The notes: generated by a model from the letters alone, not told the origin. Shown: positions 36,158 to 45,296, counted from the stretch's first letter. The stretch: 64,000 nucleotides of DNA from an uncultured Saprospiraceae bacterium (GCA_938015435.1 CALLPN010000006.1:228502-292501); one strand, 5' to 3'. A program made the numbers and translations.

Positions 36158-37118
36158 CAAAGAACAAAAATTGAAAGACCTAAGCCGTACTTAATCTTCG
36201 CGCTCTTATTTTTCTTAGCGGTTAACATTAAGCATAACGAGAGAAACTCTAATCTATATCTGTGGTAAAGCCGCAAAGAATCAAAGTAAAATTGAAAGTC
36301 CTAAATTGTATTTAATCTTATCGCTCTTATTTTTCTTAGCAGTTAACATGAAGAATAACGAGAGAAATTGTAATCTATATCTGTGGTGCAGCCGCAAAGA
36401 ATCAAAGTAAAATTGAAAGACCTAAATTATACTTAATCTAAGCGTTCTTATTTTTCTTAGCAGTTGACATTAAGAATAACGAGAGAAATTCTAATCTATA
36501 TCTGTGGTACAGCCGCAAAGAATCAAAGTGAAATTGAAAGTCCTAAATTGTATTTAATCTTATCGCTCTTATTTTTCTTAGCAGTTAACATTAAGAATAA
36601 CGTGAGCGATTATGATCTATATCTGTGGTACAGCCGCAAAGAATCAAAGCAAAAATGAAAGACCTAAATTGTACTTAATCTTAGCGCTCTTATTAATCTT
36701 AGCGCTCTTATTAATCTTAGCGGTTGACATTAAGAATAACGAGAGAGATTGTAATCTATATCTGTGGTACAGCCACAAAGAAGCAAAGTAAAATTGGAAG
36801 ACCTAAATCGTACTTAATCTTAGCGCTCTTATTTTTCTTAGCGGTTGAGATTAAGAATAACGAGAGAAATTCTAATCTATATCTGTGGCACAGCCGCAAA
36901 GAATCAAAGCAAAATTGAAAGACCTAAATTGTACTTAATCTTCGCGCTCTTATTTTTCTTAGCGGTTTACATTAAGAATAACAAGAAAAATTCTAATCTA
37001 TATCTGTAGTGCAGCCGTAAAGAATCAAAGTGAAATTGGAAGACCTAAATCGTACTTAATCTTAGCGTTCTTATTTTTCTTAGCGGTTAACCTAAAGCAT
37101 ACAGAGTAATTGTACTTT
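36158..37118. repeat. Eight-copy 121-bp tandem repeat array
   Basis: Units begin with CAAAGAA at 36158, 36274, 36395, 36516, 36637, 36776, 36897 and (as TAAAGAA) 37018. Five full units are exactly 121 bp. The fifth is 139 bp because CGCTCTTATTAATCTTAG is duplicated, and the first and last are partial. Conserved segments include ATCTATATCTGTGG, CTTAATCTT and AGCGGTT. 121 is not a multiple of three, and the short ORFs inside are chance products. Each unit contains weak dyads (CTTAAT/ATTAAG). The array fills the space between the GxxExxY gene and the bioY stop. Confidence 0.95.
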
Positions 37119-37119
37119 A

Positions 37120-37635
37120 CTATATCGTTTTTCTTATCCCGTATACCAAAGCAGTTCCAATCAATATCTTGATCACTCCTCCAGTCCAAAAGGGTAGAAC
37201 TCCTAAATTAAATGCTGAATTGGCTCCAATATGAAAAGCCAATACAGCAAATCCAGAAAGTAAAATAATAACAGTTCCAACTATATTACCTTTTAGTACA
37301 TGAATTAGAGAAAGGTTATCTCTGAATCCACGAGTGGTGCTTACATACAATGTCGCTAATAAGAACCCCCAAAGATATCCAGCTCCACTTCCTGTTAGTT
37401 TGTCCATACCATATTCACCATCAGCGAATACCGGCTGTCCCCAAGCACCAAGTCCTAAATAGGCTATTATGGCTAATAAAGCCTCCCATCTTGGAAGAAG
37501 TAAGGCTGAAACTAGCACAGCTAAAGTTTGACCAGTAATAGGCACTACCTGATCTGCGATGTTGAGATCGAAAGATACTCTTCCAGCTCCTATCATTATT
37601 CCGATAGCAAGCGTAATTCTTAATATAGATTTCAT
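37120..37635 (-). CDS. bioY: Biotin transporter BioY
   Basis: The 171-residue membrane protein is the S component of a biotin ECF transporter and can work alone in some bacteria. The biotin-binding features are visible: VPITGQTLAVLVSALLLPRWEALLAIIAYLGLGAWG, VFADGEYGMDKLTGSGAGYLWGF, and six hydrophobic helices. No ecfA/T genes are adjacent. The stop codon lies at the end of the tandem repeat array, so the repeats are its 3' flank. Confidence 0.95.
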   Translation of the reverse strand: MKSILRITLAIGIMIGAGRVSFDLNIADQVVPITGQTLAVLVSALLLPRWEALLAIIAYLGLGAWGQPVFADGEYGMDKLTGSGAGYLWGFLLATLYVSTTRGFRDNLSLIHVLKGNIVGTVIILLSGFAVLAFHIGANSAFNLGVLPFWTGGVIKILIGTALVYGIRKTI

Positions 37636-37691
37636 TTTATAAATTTATTTGAAACAATAAAATGATTGACTTTGATTGATTACGGAACAAT

Positions 37692-38501
37692 TTATATATC
37701 TCTTTTATTAAAGCTATTCCAAGCTATACCTAGGAATAGTGCAATGTATATTGCGCTACCAATCATTGCTCCATTATCAGAAAGTAACAACCCAAAATCG
37801 TATTCGTTTTTGATAAATTGATCTCCAAGTCGAAAGAATGGATTAGGCATTAAATCTTCTATTACATTCATAGGCCACCACTTCATCGCTTCATGCGGCC
37901 ATGCCCATACTTGTAGATACCGTATTACAACCTCAAGCATCATTACGTACACTAAATAGAAAAATATGGCTAATCCTGATTTACGCATTGTAAAACCAAT
38001 AAGTAAAGCGAAACTCATATAACCCATGCACATTAGGAAATACCTTAAAGGAGCCCAATTGCTATCCATGATTAACTCCATATCGTAACCGTCGGTATGT
38101 ACTATTCCGATGATAACTGTCGATATTATATATATGATAGTAGCGAATACACTAAATATTAATATCGTATATAATTTTCCTAAAAAATAATCTTTTCGAT
38201 TGAGTCCATTAATAATACTCTGACGCATCGTCTTGGAGGCTACTTCACTAGTTACCATATAAATTACAACGAACCCTAAGAAAAATGATGTGAGCCAATT
38301 ACCGATGTATCCCATGTAATCCCAGACTGTTGGAAATTCAAAAAACACATTGCTGCTGGGTAAGAAGTCAGGAGTGGATTTAAAAATCTCCTTTGCGACT
38401 AATATCAGTGTTGGGGCAAGTATAATGTAGAATAATGTGAGAATACTTACAACACTATTTTTTCTAAATTTTTTATATTCTAATGATAATAATCTAAACA
38501 T
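37692..38501 (-). CDS. ABC-2 type permease
   Basis: The 269-residue protein has six hydrophobic helices and the ABC-2 pattern: FRLLSLEYKKFRKNSVVSILT at the start, then SEVASKTMRQSIINGLNRKDYFLGKLYTILIFSVFATIIYI (the coupling region after TM2). It is preceded by its ATPase 55 bp upstream. The size and low conservation match the export/immunity permeases of Gram-positive-like ABC-2 systems. The substrate is unknown. Confidence 0.85.
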   Translation of the reverse strand: MFRLLSLEYKKFRKNSVVSILTLFYIILAPTLILVAKEIFKSTPDFLPSSNVFFEFPTVWDYMGYIGNWLTSFFLGFVVIYMVTSEVASKTMRQSIINGLNRKDYFLGKLYTILIFSVFATIIYIISTVIIGIVHTDGYDMELIMDSNWAPLRYFLMCMGYMSFALLIGFTMRKSGLAIFFYLVYVMMLEVVIRYLQVWAWPHEAMKWWPMNVIEDLMPNPFFRLGDQFIKNEYDFGLLLSDNGAMIGSAIYIALFLGIAWNSFNKRDI

Positions 38502-38556
38502 ATCATGTTAGTTTTTACTCAATTGAAATTTGGTTTTGTCATTGTACTCTCAAGAA

Positions 38557-39447
38557 CTATAGCTCTTTTGTTATCTCCAAGAATTCATCTTCAAGACTTT
38601 GTTTTTTACTGACAAGATGCGTAAGTAATAAGCCTTCTTGAAATGCTTTAGCATTCAGTTCGGAAACATTTTTATCCTGAGAGACATTGCATTCTATAAT
38701 ATGGTCGCGCTTGACTACATTGCTTATATACGGTAAGCTGAGTAGCATGTTTTCAAGACCCAACATATCCTCTGCGGCAATATGTACTTGTGCATCATTA
38801 TTGAGCAAAGCGCCTACTTGTCCTGTTTTTCGTAATACACCATCTTTTATAATAGCCACATGACTACATATTTTTTCTACTTCATCGAGTAGATGGCTGG
38901 CCATGATTACCGTATTTCCGTTGCTGGCTACTCTAGTCAGTACATCTCTTACCTCTGATATACCTTGAGGATCAAGGCCATTAGTAGGTTCATCAAATAT
39001 CAACACCTTTGGGTTTCCGATAAGCGTAGCTGCTATGGCTAATCTCTGCTTCATACCTAGTGAATATGAATGAAATTTTGAGGTCTTTCTATGTGCTAGA
39101 TTTACCTGTTCAAGTATTTCATCGAAGTTAGATTGCTTGACATTTTTAATGCGTGCTACAATATCTAAGTTGTCTACAGCATCAAGGTATGGATAGAAGT
39201 TAGGTGTCTCTAATATCGCACCAATATGCATCCTATGCTGATTACCATATTCTCCATCAAACCATTCATAAGTACCGTTATCTTTACCTAATATTCCAAG
39301 TATAATTCCGAGGGTAGTAGTCTTACCACTTCCATTAGGGCCAAGGAGTCCGTAGATGTTACCAGCTTCTATTTCAAGATTGAGATTATTTAAAGCTCTT
39401 ACCTTTCCATAGGATTTAGTTAAATTTTTAATTGATAATACTGACAT
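38557..39447 (-). CDS. ABC transporter ATP-binding protein (ABC-2 partner)
   Basis: I start at the ATG at 39447 (296 residues): MSVLSIKNLTKSYGKVRAL is the natural beginning, and the longer in-frame reading adds an unlikely N-terminus. Walker A GPNGSGKTT (about 36-44), SLGMKQRLAIA (signature), LIFDEPTNGLDP (Walker B) and ASHLLDEVEKIC (switch) are intact. The last ~90 residues form the extra domain seen in CcmA/NatA/BcrA-like ATPases. It pairs with the permease 55 bp downstream. Confidence 0.93.
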   Translation of the reverse strand: MSVLSIKNLTKSYGKVRALNNLNLEIEAGNIYGLLGPNGSGKTTTLGIILGILGKDNGTYEWFDGEYGNQHRMHIGAILETPNFYPYLDAVDNLDIVARIKNVKQSNFDEILEQVNLAHRKTSKFHSYSLGMKQRLAIAATLIGNPKVLIFDEPTNGLDPQGISEVRDVLTRVASNGNTVIMASHLLDEVEKICSHVAIIKDGVLRKTGQVGALLNNDAQVHIAAEDMLGLENMLLSLPYISNVVKRDHIIECNVSQDKNVSELNAKAFQEGLLLTHLVSKKQSLEDEFLEITKEL

Positions 39448-39601
39448 AAGTTGTTTTTGGATGGTTTTGCTCTTGTAAGCTAGTAATATTTGTAGAGTTG
39501 TTATTCCAATTGCGACCAATTATAAGTTTTGATAGACGAAAGAAAAGAGATCCTTTCCAGATATTAACGATCTCATACTATAATATTGCTATCTTTCTGA
39601 T

Positions 39602-41212
39602 ATGGATAGACAAAAGAAAGTAAAGCTGAGATCAGAGCTATTTAGACATTTGGATGGAATCGTCACTATACCTACTGTATATTTACTTCATAGCAAAGGT
39701 ATTTTGGATTTTTTGCGAAGTGAGCGTAATACAACTCTAAAGTCTATAGCAAGTAATTTCAGCGCTAATGAAGGATATCTTAATGTTGCTCTTAGGGTAC
39801 TTGCATCTCAAGGGTGGTTATTACATGAGACTGTGGGTGATACGATCTCGATATCAACTAATGATCGCAGTGATATCGCTTTTGGATTAATACCTCTTTA
39901 TGCGGATGCTGCAGAATTGATCAATATATCTGGACATTTCCATCCCAGAAAATTTGAAGAAGAGCCATTAAAGTATCTGGATAGACTGTTCCAAAATTAT
40001 AAGAATAGATACGAGATGGAAACATCCAACAATCCAATAGTCACTGAGATTCAAAATCAGATATTGAGTCATATTGAAGGTGTAATTGTCGGTCCATCGA
40101 TAGTTTCATTAGGAATGGGAGGAATGTTTCACAAGTATTTTATGAAAGCATCATTTAGACATGATGAGTTTCATAACAATGGACGAAACTTTGAAAGGTT
40201 ACTCGATATCTTTACAGAGCTTGGATGGTTCGATAAAAAGAATGATACTTATACCTTCACAGATAAAGGTTTGTTCTTTGCTCGACGTGCAAGTGCATAT
40301 GGCGTTACCGTTTCATACATTCCTGCGTTCCGAAAACTAAATGAATTGCTATTTGGAGATCCTACAATATTTTGGAATCTCCCTAAAGGTGCGAAAGAAA
40401 TACATGTAGATAGAGAAATGAATGTATGGGGGAGTGGAGGTGCCCATTCTACATACTTCAAAAAAATAGATGAAATCATAATAGATATATTTAATAAGCC
40501 TATAGAAGATCAGCCTAAGGGAATAGTAGATATGGGCTGTGGAAATGGAGCATTCTTGATTCACCTTTTTGATGTAATCGAAAATAGAACTTTACGTGGT
40601 AAGATGTTAGAGGAGCATCCTTTGTTTTTGGTTGGTGCAGATTATAATAAGGCAGCATTGGATGTAACGAGATCCAATATAGTAATGGCCAATATCTGGG
40701 CGAAAGTAATTTGGGGAGATATAGGAAGGCCAGATTTATTGGCAGATAATCTTCAAGAGAATTATGGGATTCATCTGAGCGAATTACTCAATGTAAGAAC
40801 TTTTCTAGATCATAATCGTATTTGGTCCGACCCTATAAGTAAAGAAGCTCAAAAAGATAGCTTATCCTCAGGGGCATTTGCATTTAGAGGAAAACGATTA
40901 AGTAATGAATTGGTAGAAGAGAACTTGAAAGAGCACTTCTCTAAATGGGCGCCATATGTACAAAAGTATGGTTTGTTGGTGATTGAGCTGCATACTATCT
41001 CTCCGAGTATCACTGCTCAAAATTTGGGCAAAACAGCGGCGACAGCATATGATGCGACACATGGTTTTTCTGACCAATACATTGTAGAGGTAGATATATT
41101 TAATGATGTAGCTAGCAGGGCAGGACTATTTCCGGTAGAAGAATACTTTACAAAATTTCCGGATTCTGAACTCGCTACAGTATCTATTAATTTGCTGAAG
41201 GCTAAAAATTAA
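39602..41212 (+). CDS. SAM-dependent methyltransferase with winged-helix N-terminal half
   Basis: The 536-residue protein has two winged-helix-like segments (about 20-80 and 195-232, FERLLDIFTELGWFDKKNDTYTFTDKG) before the class I methyltransferase core. The SAM motif is GIVDMGCGNGAFLI (307-320), with the acidic motif LVGADYN. The C-terminal region, TAATAYDATHGFSDQYIVEVDIF, resembles the AprA-type polyketide methyltransferase group. It should methylate a small molecule, but no biosynthetic genes lie nearby. It ends 5 bp before the amidase gene, which suggests a shared transcript. Confidence 0.75.
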   Translation: MDRQKKVKLRSELFRHLDGIVTIPTVYLLHSKGILDFLRSERNTTLKSIASNFSANEGYLNVALRVLASQGWLLHETVGDTISISTNDRSDIAFGLIPLYADAAELINISGHFHPRKFEEEPLKYLDRLFQNYKNRYEMETSNNPIVTEIQNQILSHIEGVIVGPSIVSLGMGGMFHKYFMKASFRHDEFHNNGRNFERLLDIFTELGWFDKKNDTYTFTDKGLFFARRASAYGVTVSYIPAFRKLNELLFGDPTIFWNLPKGAKEIHVDREMNVWGSGGAHSTYFKKIDEIIIDIFNKPIEDQPKGIVDMGCGNGAFLIHLFDVIENRTLRGKMLEEHPLFLVGADYNKAALDVTRSNIVMANIWAKVIWGDIGRPDLLADNLQENYGIHLSELLNVRTFLDHNRIWSDPISKEAQKDSLSSGAFAFRGKRLSNELVEENLKEHFSKWAPYVQKYGLLVIELHTISPSITAQNLGKTAATAYDATHGFSDQYIVEVDIFNDVASRAGLFPVEEYFTKFPDSELATVSINLLKAKN

Positions 41213-41217
41213 AGTAG

Positions 41218-42807
41218 ATGCGATTATTGATTTTTGGTTTGACGATTTTTGTGTTACTATATGTTTCGTGTACCCAAAACAGTTTTCCTAAAGAAAACAA
41301 CGTTTTTGGACAAATAAGAATCATTGAAGATCGCGAATACAGTATCGCCGAATTACAAAGTGGATATAAAGATGGTACCCTAACTATAGAATCGGTAGTC
41401 CACTTTTATCTGCAAAGAATAGAACGTATAGATGACAATGGACCTAAGCTTAATGCAGTAATAGTTACTAATCCTAATGCGCTATCCAGAGCGAAGCAAT
41501 TAGATAAGGAATTAGGGCAAGGAGCTTATCGTGGCCCTATGCATGGCATACCAGTATTACTTAAGGATAACATAGATACACACGATATGCCTACGACGGC
41601 GGGTAGTCTTGCATTGGCTAATAGTTATCCATTGTCTGATGCACATATAGTCAAAAAGTTAAGAGGTGCAGGAGCCATCATATTAGGAAAAGCTAATCTT
41701 AGTGAATGGGCAAATTTTCGTGGAGAGAAATCTAGTAGTGGATGGAGTGGCGTAGGAGGTCAAACGAAAAATCCTTATGTATTGGATCGTAATCCTTGTG
41801 GTTCTAGTTCTGGATCAGCAGCAGCAGTGGCCGCTAATCTCTGCGTTGTTGCTATAGGTACAGAAACTAATGGTTCGATAGTTTGTCCATCACAAGCCAA
41901 TGGTGTCGTAGGAATCAAACCAACAGTAGGTCTAGTGTCACGTAATGGTATTATTCCGATCTCATGGAATCAAGATACCGCAGGACCTATTGCTAGATCG
42001 ATTGAAGATGCTGCTATCTGTCTGGGTGTGCTTACAGGTCTTGATCCAGATGATGGTAAGACTATATTAAGCGATGGTCATGCTTATAATAATTACATTC
42101 AGCTAATCAGATCCAAAAACCTAGGTCGGATGAGGATAGGATACTTTACTGGCGCAGATGGTAAAGATTCGGATGTTGACATACTATCAAAAGTAGCAGT
42201 CGAGGACATGAAAAAGCTAGGTGCGAAAATCATAGAAGTAGATCAAATATTTTTAAATGATGAGATAGGTTTTAACGCGTTTCAAGTGATGCTGCATGAG
42301 TACAAAGATGGACTCAATAAATATTTTGCTTCGCTAGGTTCTGACTCACCTATTAGAAACCTAGAAGAGTTGATTGCATTTAATAAGGAAGATAAAATCG
42401 AAATGGAATTCTTTAATCAGGAATATCTTGAGATGGCAGCAGCGATGGATGGAATGGAATCAGTAGATTATCTAAAGCATATTGAAGCAGCTAATCTTGG
42501 ATCACGTATCAACGGAATTGATAGAGTAATGGATTCACTTAATCTCGATGCTATCATCGCACCAACAGGATCTCCTGCATGGAAAACTGATCATGCCAAT
42601 GGAGATACATTTACTTTAGGAAGTTCTTCTCCTGCAGCCATATCGGGTTACCCAAGTATTACTGTTCCTATGGGATATGTAGGTGAGTTGCCAGTAGGTA
42701 TATCTATATTTGGTCGCCAATGGAGTGAAGGTACGTTGTTGGATATTGCTTATCTTTTTGAGAAAGCCACTAAACATAGAAGAGAGCCTAAGTATTTGGA
42801 GAAGTAG
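41218..42807 (+). CDS. Amidase-signature family lipoprotein
   Basis: The 529-residue enzyme hydrolyses an amide. The Ser-cisSer-Lys triad is visible: Lys116 (IPVLLKDNID), the serine-rich loop GSSSGSAA (195-202) with the cis-Ser, and Ser220 (ETNGSIVCPS). A hydrophobic N-terminus ending YVSC (Cys18) gives a lipobox, so it is probably lipid anchored in the periplasm or at the surface. Family members act on many amides, including peptides, so no substrate is assigned. It starts 5 bp after the methyltransferase gene. Confidence 0.9.
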   Translation: MRLLIFGLTIFVLLYVSCTQNSFPKENNVFGQIRIIEDREYSIAELQSGYKDGTLTIESVVHFYLQRIERIDDNGPKLNAVIVTNPNALSRAKQLDKELGQGAYRGPMHGIPVLLKDNIDTHDMPTTAGSLALANSYPLSDAHIVKKLRGAGAIILGKANLSEWANFRGEKSSSGWSGVGGQTKNPYVLDRNPCGSSSGSAAAVAANLCVVAIGTETNGSIVCPSQANGVVGIKPTVGLVSRNGIIPISWNQDTAGPIARSIEDAAICLGVLTGLDPDDGKTILSDGHAYNNYIQLIRSKNLGRMRIGYFTGADGKDSDVDILSKVAVEDMKKLGAKIIEVDQIFLNDEIGFNAFQVMLHEYKDGLNKYFASLGSDSPIRNLEELIAFNKEDKIEMEFFNQEYLEMAAAMDGMESVDYLKHIEAANLGSRINGIDRVMDSLNLDAIIAPTGSPAWKTDHANGDTFTLGSSSPAAISGYPSITVPMGYVGELPVGISIFGRQWSEGTLLDIAYLFEKATKHRREPKYLEK

Positions 42808-42957
42808 ATCAACTCATTATTCTTAATCTTAGAATCGGATATCAGTATTGAATAACTTGATCATAAATCACGAAAATTAAATTTCATTCAACTTAGTAGG
42901 TGCTTTAATATTTTTACATACATTTACACCATCTTATAATCCTTAAAGGATATAATT

Positions 42958-43014
42958 ATGTCAGTACTCAACACACATATCGTCCAAGTAGATCGTGTCA
43001 GATCAATAAGCTAA
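42958..43014 (+). CDS. Possible 18-codon leader peptide before rtcB
   Basis: ATG...TAA encodes MSVLNTHIVQVDRVRSIS. AAAGGA lies 7 nt upstream, a rare good Shine-Dalgarno site in this genome, itself inside a small dyad (ATCCTT/AAGGAT). The intrinsic terminator follows 34 nt after the stop. This is the layout of a translational attenuator, but no run of a special amino acid is seen. It may be a chance ORF. Confidence 0.3.
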   Translation: MSVLNTHIVQVDRVRSIS

Positions 43015-43048
43015 TTACTTAATAGTAATCCTGTATTTATTTTGACTG

Positions 43049-43069
43049 CCGATTCCTATCGGTTTTTTT
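43049..43069 (+). terminator. Intrinsic terminator before rtcB
   Basis: CCGAT (43049-43053) pairs with ATCGG (43058-43062) over a 4-nt loop and is followed by seven Ts. It either ends the amidase transcript or attenuates rtcB. An AATCGG at ~42833 could pair with the left arm and act as an antiterminator; that is a guess. Confidence 0.65.
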
Positions 43070-43072
43070 ATG

Positions 43073-43097
43073 CCCAATACTCAAGTAATGTATTGGG
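43073..43097. other. Perfect 8-bp hairpin in the rtcB leader
   Basis: CCCAATAC (43073-43080) and GTATTGGG (43090-43097) are exact complements with a 9-nt loop. It lies directly after the terminator, with no U-run of its own, so it is probably part of the rtcB leader structure. Confidence 0.6.
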
Positions 43098-43153
43098 GTA
43101 GGATACTATTGTTCTTAAGCGAATCTCACTTCATTTTATATCAAATATTACAT

Positions 43154-43235
43154 TTTGCTTTGCGCAGAATAATATTCATTTTTCCAACAAGGTATTCTTG
43201 TTGGACAGACACGGCTTTGTCTAATGCGAAGCGAA
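43154..43235 (+). ncRNA. Cloverleaf-like RNA structure immediately upstream of rtcB
   Basis: A 10-bp closing helix (43154-43163 with 43226-43235, two G-U pairs) encloses three hairpins: GAAT/ATTC (43167-43177), TCCAACAAG/CTTGTTGGA with a 5-nt loop (43183-43205), and AGACA/TGTCT (43207-43222). The element ends 12 nt before the rtcB ATG. It is not a tRNA: the T-loop and the anticodon arm do not fit. AAGCGAA at 43117-43123 could compete with 43229-43235 for TTTGCTT, giving two alternative folds. It may be a 5'-UTR switch or a palindromic DNA repeat; pairing was done by eye. Confidence 0.45.
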
Positions 43236-43247
43236 TAATCCAAAATA

Positions 43248-44651
43248 ATGGGAAATAATAAATTAAGAGGCAAAGACCTCAGGAAAATAAATTTTACAAA
43301 TAATACAGCGATATCACTTGCAATCGATATCACATCCAAATATTTTAAACACAGTAACAAACAAGAAAAATTACAGACACTAACTAATGTGATGAATGAA
43401 CCAGAAAGTTATATAAATGACCCAATATTTCAACTGCTAGCAGAAGAATTGATGGACTATGTAGAAGTAGAAAAGCAACAAGAAATTAGTTTGCTTGACG
43501 AAAGCATTCCTTTTAGTCATTTTGGTAGATCGCTAATTGATGATGCAGCTTTTGATCAGATGTCTTTGGCAATGAAGCTTCCTATCGCAAGGAGAGGAGC
43601 TCTAATGCCTGATGCGCATCACGGTTACGGCTTGCCGATAGGAGGAGTTTTGGCCACTCAGAATAAAGTTATTCCATATGCAGTCGGATTAGATATTGGA
43701 TGCCGTATGAGTTTGACATTGTATGATATCGATGCTCGGTATCTCAAGAAAAATTCTTATGCCTTCACCAAATCTATTAAAGACAATACGAATTTTGGTA
43801 CTGGCGGAATACTTAATATCAAACAAGCACATTCGATTATTGATAGAGAAGAATTTAATATTATTCCTGTCCTCAAAAATCTTAGAGGAAAAGCTGCAAA
43901 GCAATTAGGTACTTCTGGCTCAGGTAATCACTTTGTTGAGTTTGGTATTGTTCATATGGAGGAAGAAAATGGTCTAGCTATTCCTGCTGGTGAATACGTC
44001 GGCTTATTGGCTCATTCTGGATCTAGAGGAATAGGTGCAACTATAGCTCAGACCTATACTGACTTTGCGATGGATACTTGCTTCTTGCCAAGACGTGCGA
44101 GGAATCTTGCTTGGTTAGATATGGATCATGAGCTAGGGCAAGAGTATTGGAAGGCTATGAATTTTGCCGGTGATTATGCTACTGCTTGTCATGATCGTAT
44201 TCATAAAAATGTATCCGCTCCATTGGGGATTAAGCCTATCGCAAAGATTGAGAATCATCACAATTTTGCATGGAAAGAAATGCATGGTAATGAAGAATTG
44301 ATAGTACATAGAAAAGGAGCGACTCCTGCTGCTAAGACTGATTACGGAATAATTCCTGGATCTATGATAAGCCCGGCATTCTTAGTGAGAGGTAAAGGAA
44401 ATGAGAGATCATTATGTAGTGCTTCTCATGGAGCGGGTAGACGTCTTTCAAGATCAAAATCAAAGCAATCGTATACAATGAGTGAATTGAGGAAAACCCT
44501 AGTCAATGAGAAAATAACACTACTGGGAGGTGGGGTAGATGAAGCACCTATCGCGTATAAGGATATTGAGAAAGTAATGTCTTACCAAAATGATCTGGTA
44601 GATGTCATAGGAAAATTTTATCCGCAAATAGTAAGAATGGACAAACCATAA
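43248..44651 (+). CDS. rtcB: RNA-splicing ligase RtcB, RtcB2-like partner of PrfH
   Basis: RtcB seals RNA 2',3'-cyclic phosphate or 3'-phosphate ends to 5'-OH ends with GTP and Mn2+. All key parts are here: Asp122/His124 (MPDAHHGYG), Asp149 and Cys152 (VGLDIGCRM), GSGNHFVEFG with metal ligand His228, His256 (LAHSGSR), His338 (ENHHNFAW), and the guanylated His394 (SASHGAGRR). The length of 467 suits the family. prfH follows after 12 bp. In RtcB2-PrfH operons of other bacteria the ligase repairs 16S rRNA cut by ribotoxins, and this is the likely role here. Confidence 0.94.
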   Translation: MGNNKLRGKDLRKINFTNNTAISLAIDITSKYFKHSNKQEKLQTLTNVMNEPESYINDPIFQLLAEELMDYVEVEKQQEISLLDESIPFSHFGRSLIDDAAFDQMSLAMKLPIARRGALMPDAHHGYGLPIGGVLATQNKVIPYAVGLDIGCRMSLTLYDIDARYLKKNSYAFTKSIKDNTNFGTGGILNIKQAHSIIDREEFNIIPVLKNLRGKAAKQLGTSGSGNHFVEFGIVHMEEENGLAIPAGEYVGLLAHSGSRGIGATIAQTYTDFAMDTCFLPRRARNLAWLDMDHELGQEYWKAMNFAGDYATACHDRIHKNVSAPLGIKPIAKIENHHNFAWKEMHGNEELIVHRKGATPAAKTDYGIIPGSMISPAFLVRGKGNERSLCSASHGAGRRLSRSKSKQSYTMSELRKTLVNEKITLLGGGVDEAPIAYKDIEKVMSYQNDLVDVIGKFYPQIVRMDKP

Positions 44652-44663
44652 AATAAAAATAGA

Positions 44664-45296
44664 ATGAACAAACAAGAAAAGATATTATATATCTCCGCTG
44701 GCAAAGGGCCAGCGGAATGCGAATGGGTAGTAATGATGTTATTGAGCAGATTAACTACATATCTGGATACTGAAAAAATGCGTTTTGAAATTGTATTCGC
44801 TTCGAATGGAAGATATGAGAATACGTATAAATCCATACAACTGAAAATACAAGGGGAAGACTTAATCGATAAACTATCTCCATGGGTAGGTACGATCAAG
44901 TGGATGGGTAAAAGTAAATATAGACCAAATCATAAAAGGACGAACTGGTTTGTTAGTATTGATCTAATGGATGCAGAAGTGGGATTGATAATCAATGAAA
45001 AGGATCTATTGTATTCTACATATAAAGCTTCTGGTCCTGGTGGTCAACATAGAAATAAAGTAGAGTCAGCGGTAAGAGTAGTACATGGACCTACTGGATT
45101 AGAGGCTATTAGCAGTGATAGTAGATCGCAATATCAAAATAGGGTCATTGCTAAAAAACGATTGCTTGATAAAGTTGAATTGATGAAAAAATCTTCAAAG
45201 TTAGACTTGAGTAGAGCTAAAAATCAAATGAATAATCTTTTGGTTAGAGGTAATCCGGTTAAGGTATTTAGTGGTGATAAGTTTAAGGAGGTATGA
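44664..45296 (+). CDS. prfH: Peptide chain release factor homologue PrfH
   Basis: The 210-residue protein lacks the codon-recognition domain of RF1/RF2 but keeps the GGQ loop (GPGGQHRNKVESAVRVVH, Gly126-Gly127-Gln128), the catalytic motif that releases peptides. The KRTNWFVSI segment before it is typical of PrfH. It probably binds ribosomes with a damaged decoding centre and frees the stalled peptide so that RtcB can repair the rRNA. It starts 12 bp after rtcB, and its stop overlaps the next gene's start by 4 bp. Confidence 0.92.
   Translation: MNKQEKILYISAGKGPAECEWVVMMLLSRLTTYLDTEKMRFEIVFASNGRYENTYKSIQLKIQGEDLIDKLSPWVGTIKWMGKSKYRPNHKRTNWFVSIDLMDAEVGLIINEKDLLYSTYKASGPGGQHRNKVESAVRVVHGPTGLEAISSDSRSQYQNRVIAKKRLLDKVELMKKSSKLDLSRAKNQMNNLLVRGNPVKVFSGDKFKEV

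Larger units (their letters stand above)
42808..43247. other. Long structured leader region before rtcB
   Basis: The 440-bp gap between the amidase and rtcB genes holds no long ORF but much structure: a short leader ORF (42958-43014), an intrinsic terminator (43049-43069), a hairpin (43073-43097) and a cloverleaf-like fold (43154-43235). These are listed separately. No exact TAnnTTTG promoter was found. Confidence 0.6.

Noticed and set aside
36464..36918. Two 64-residue ORFs with nearly equal sequence inside the repeat array
   Set aside because: They are the same 121-bp repeat read in one frame; unit length is not a multiple of three, and other units break the frame.
43154..43235. tRNA gene
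   Set aside because: The fold is cloverleaf-like, but the T-loop consensus, anticodon-arm size and acceptor length do not fit.
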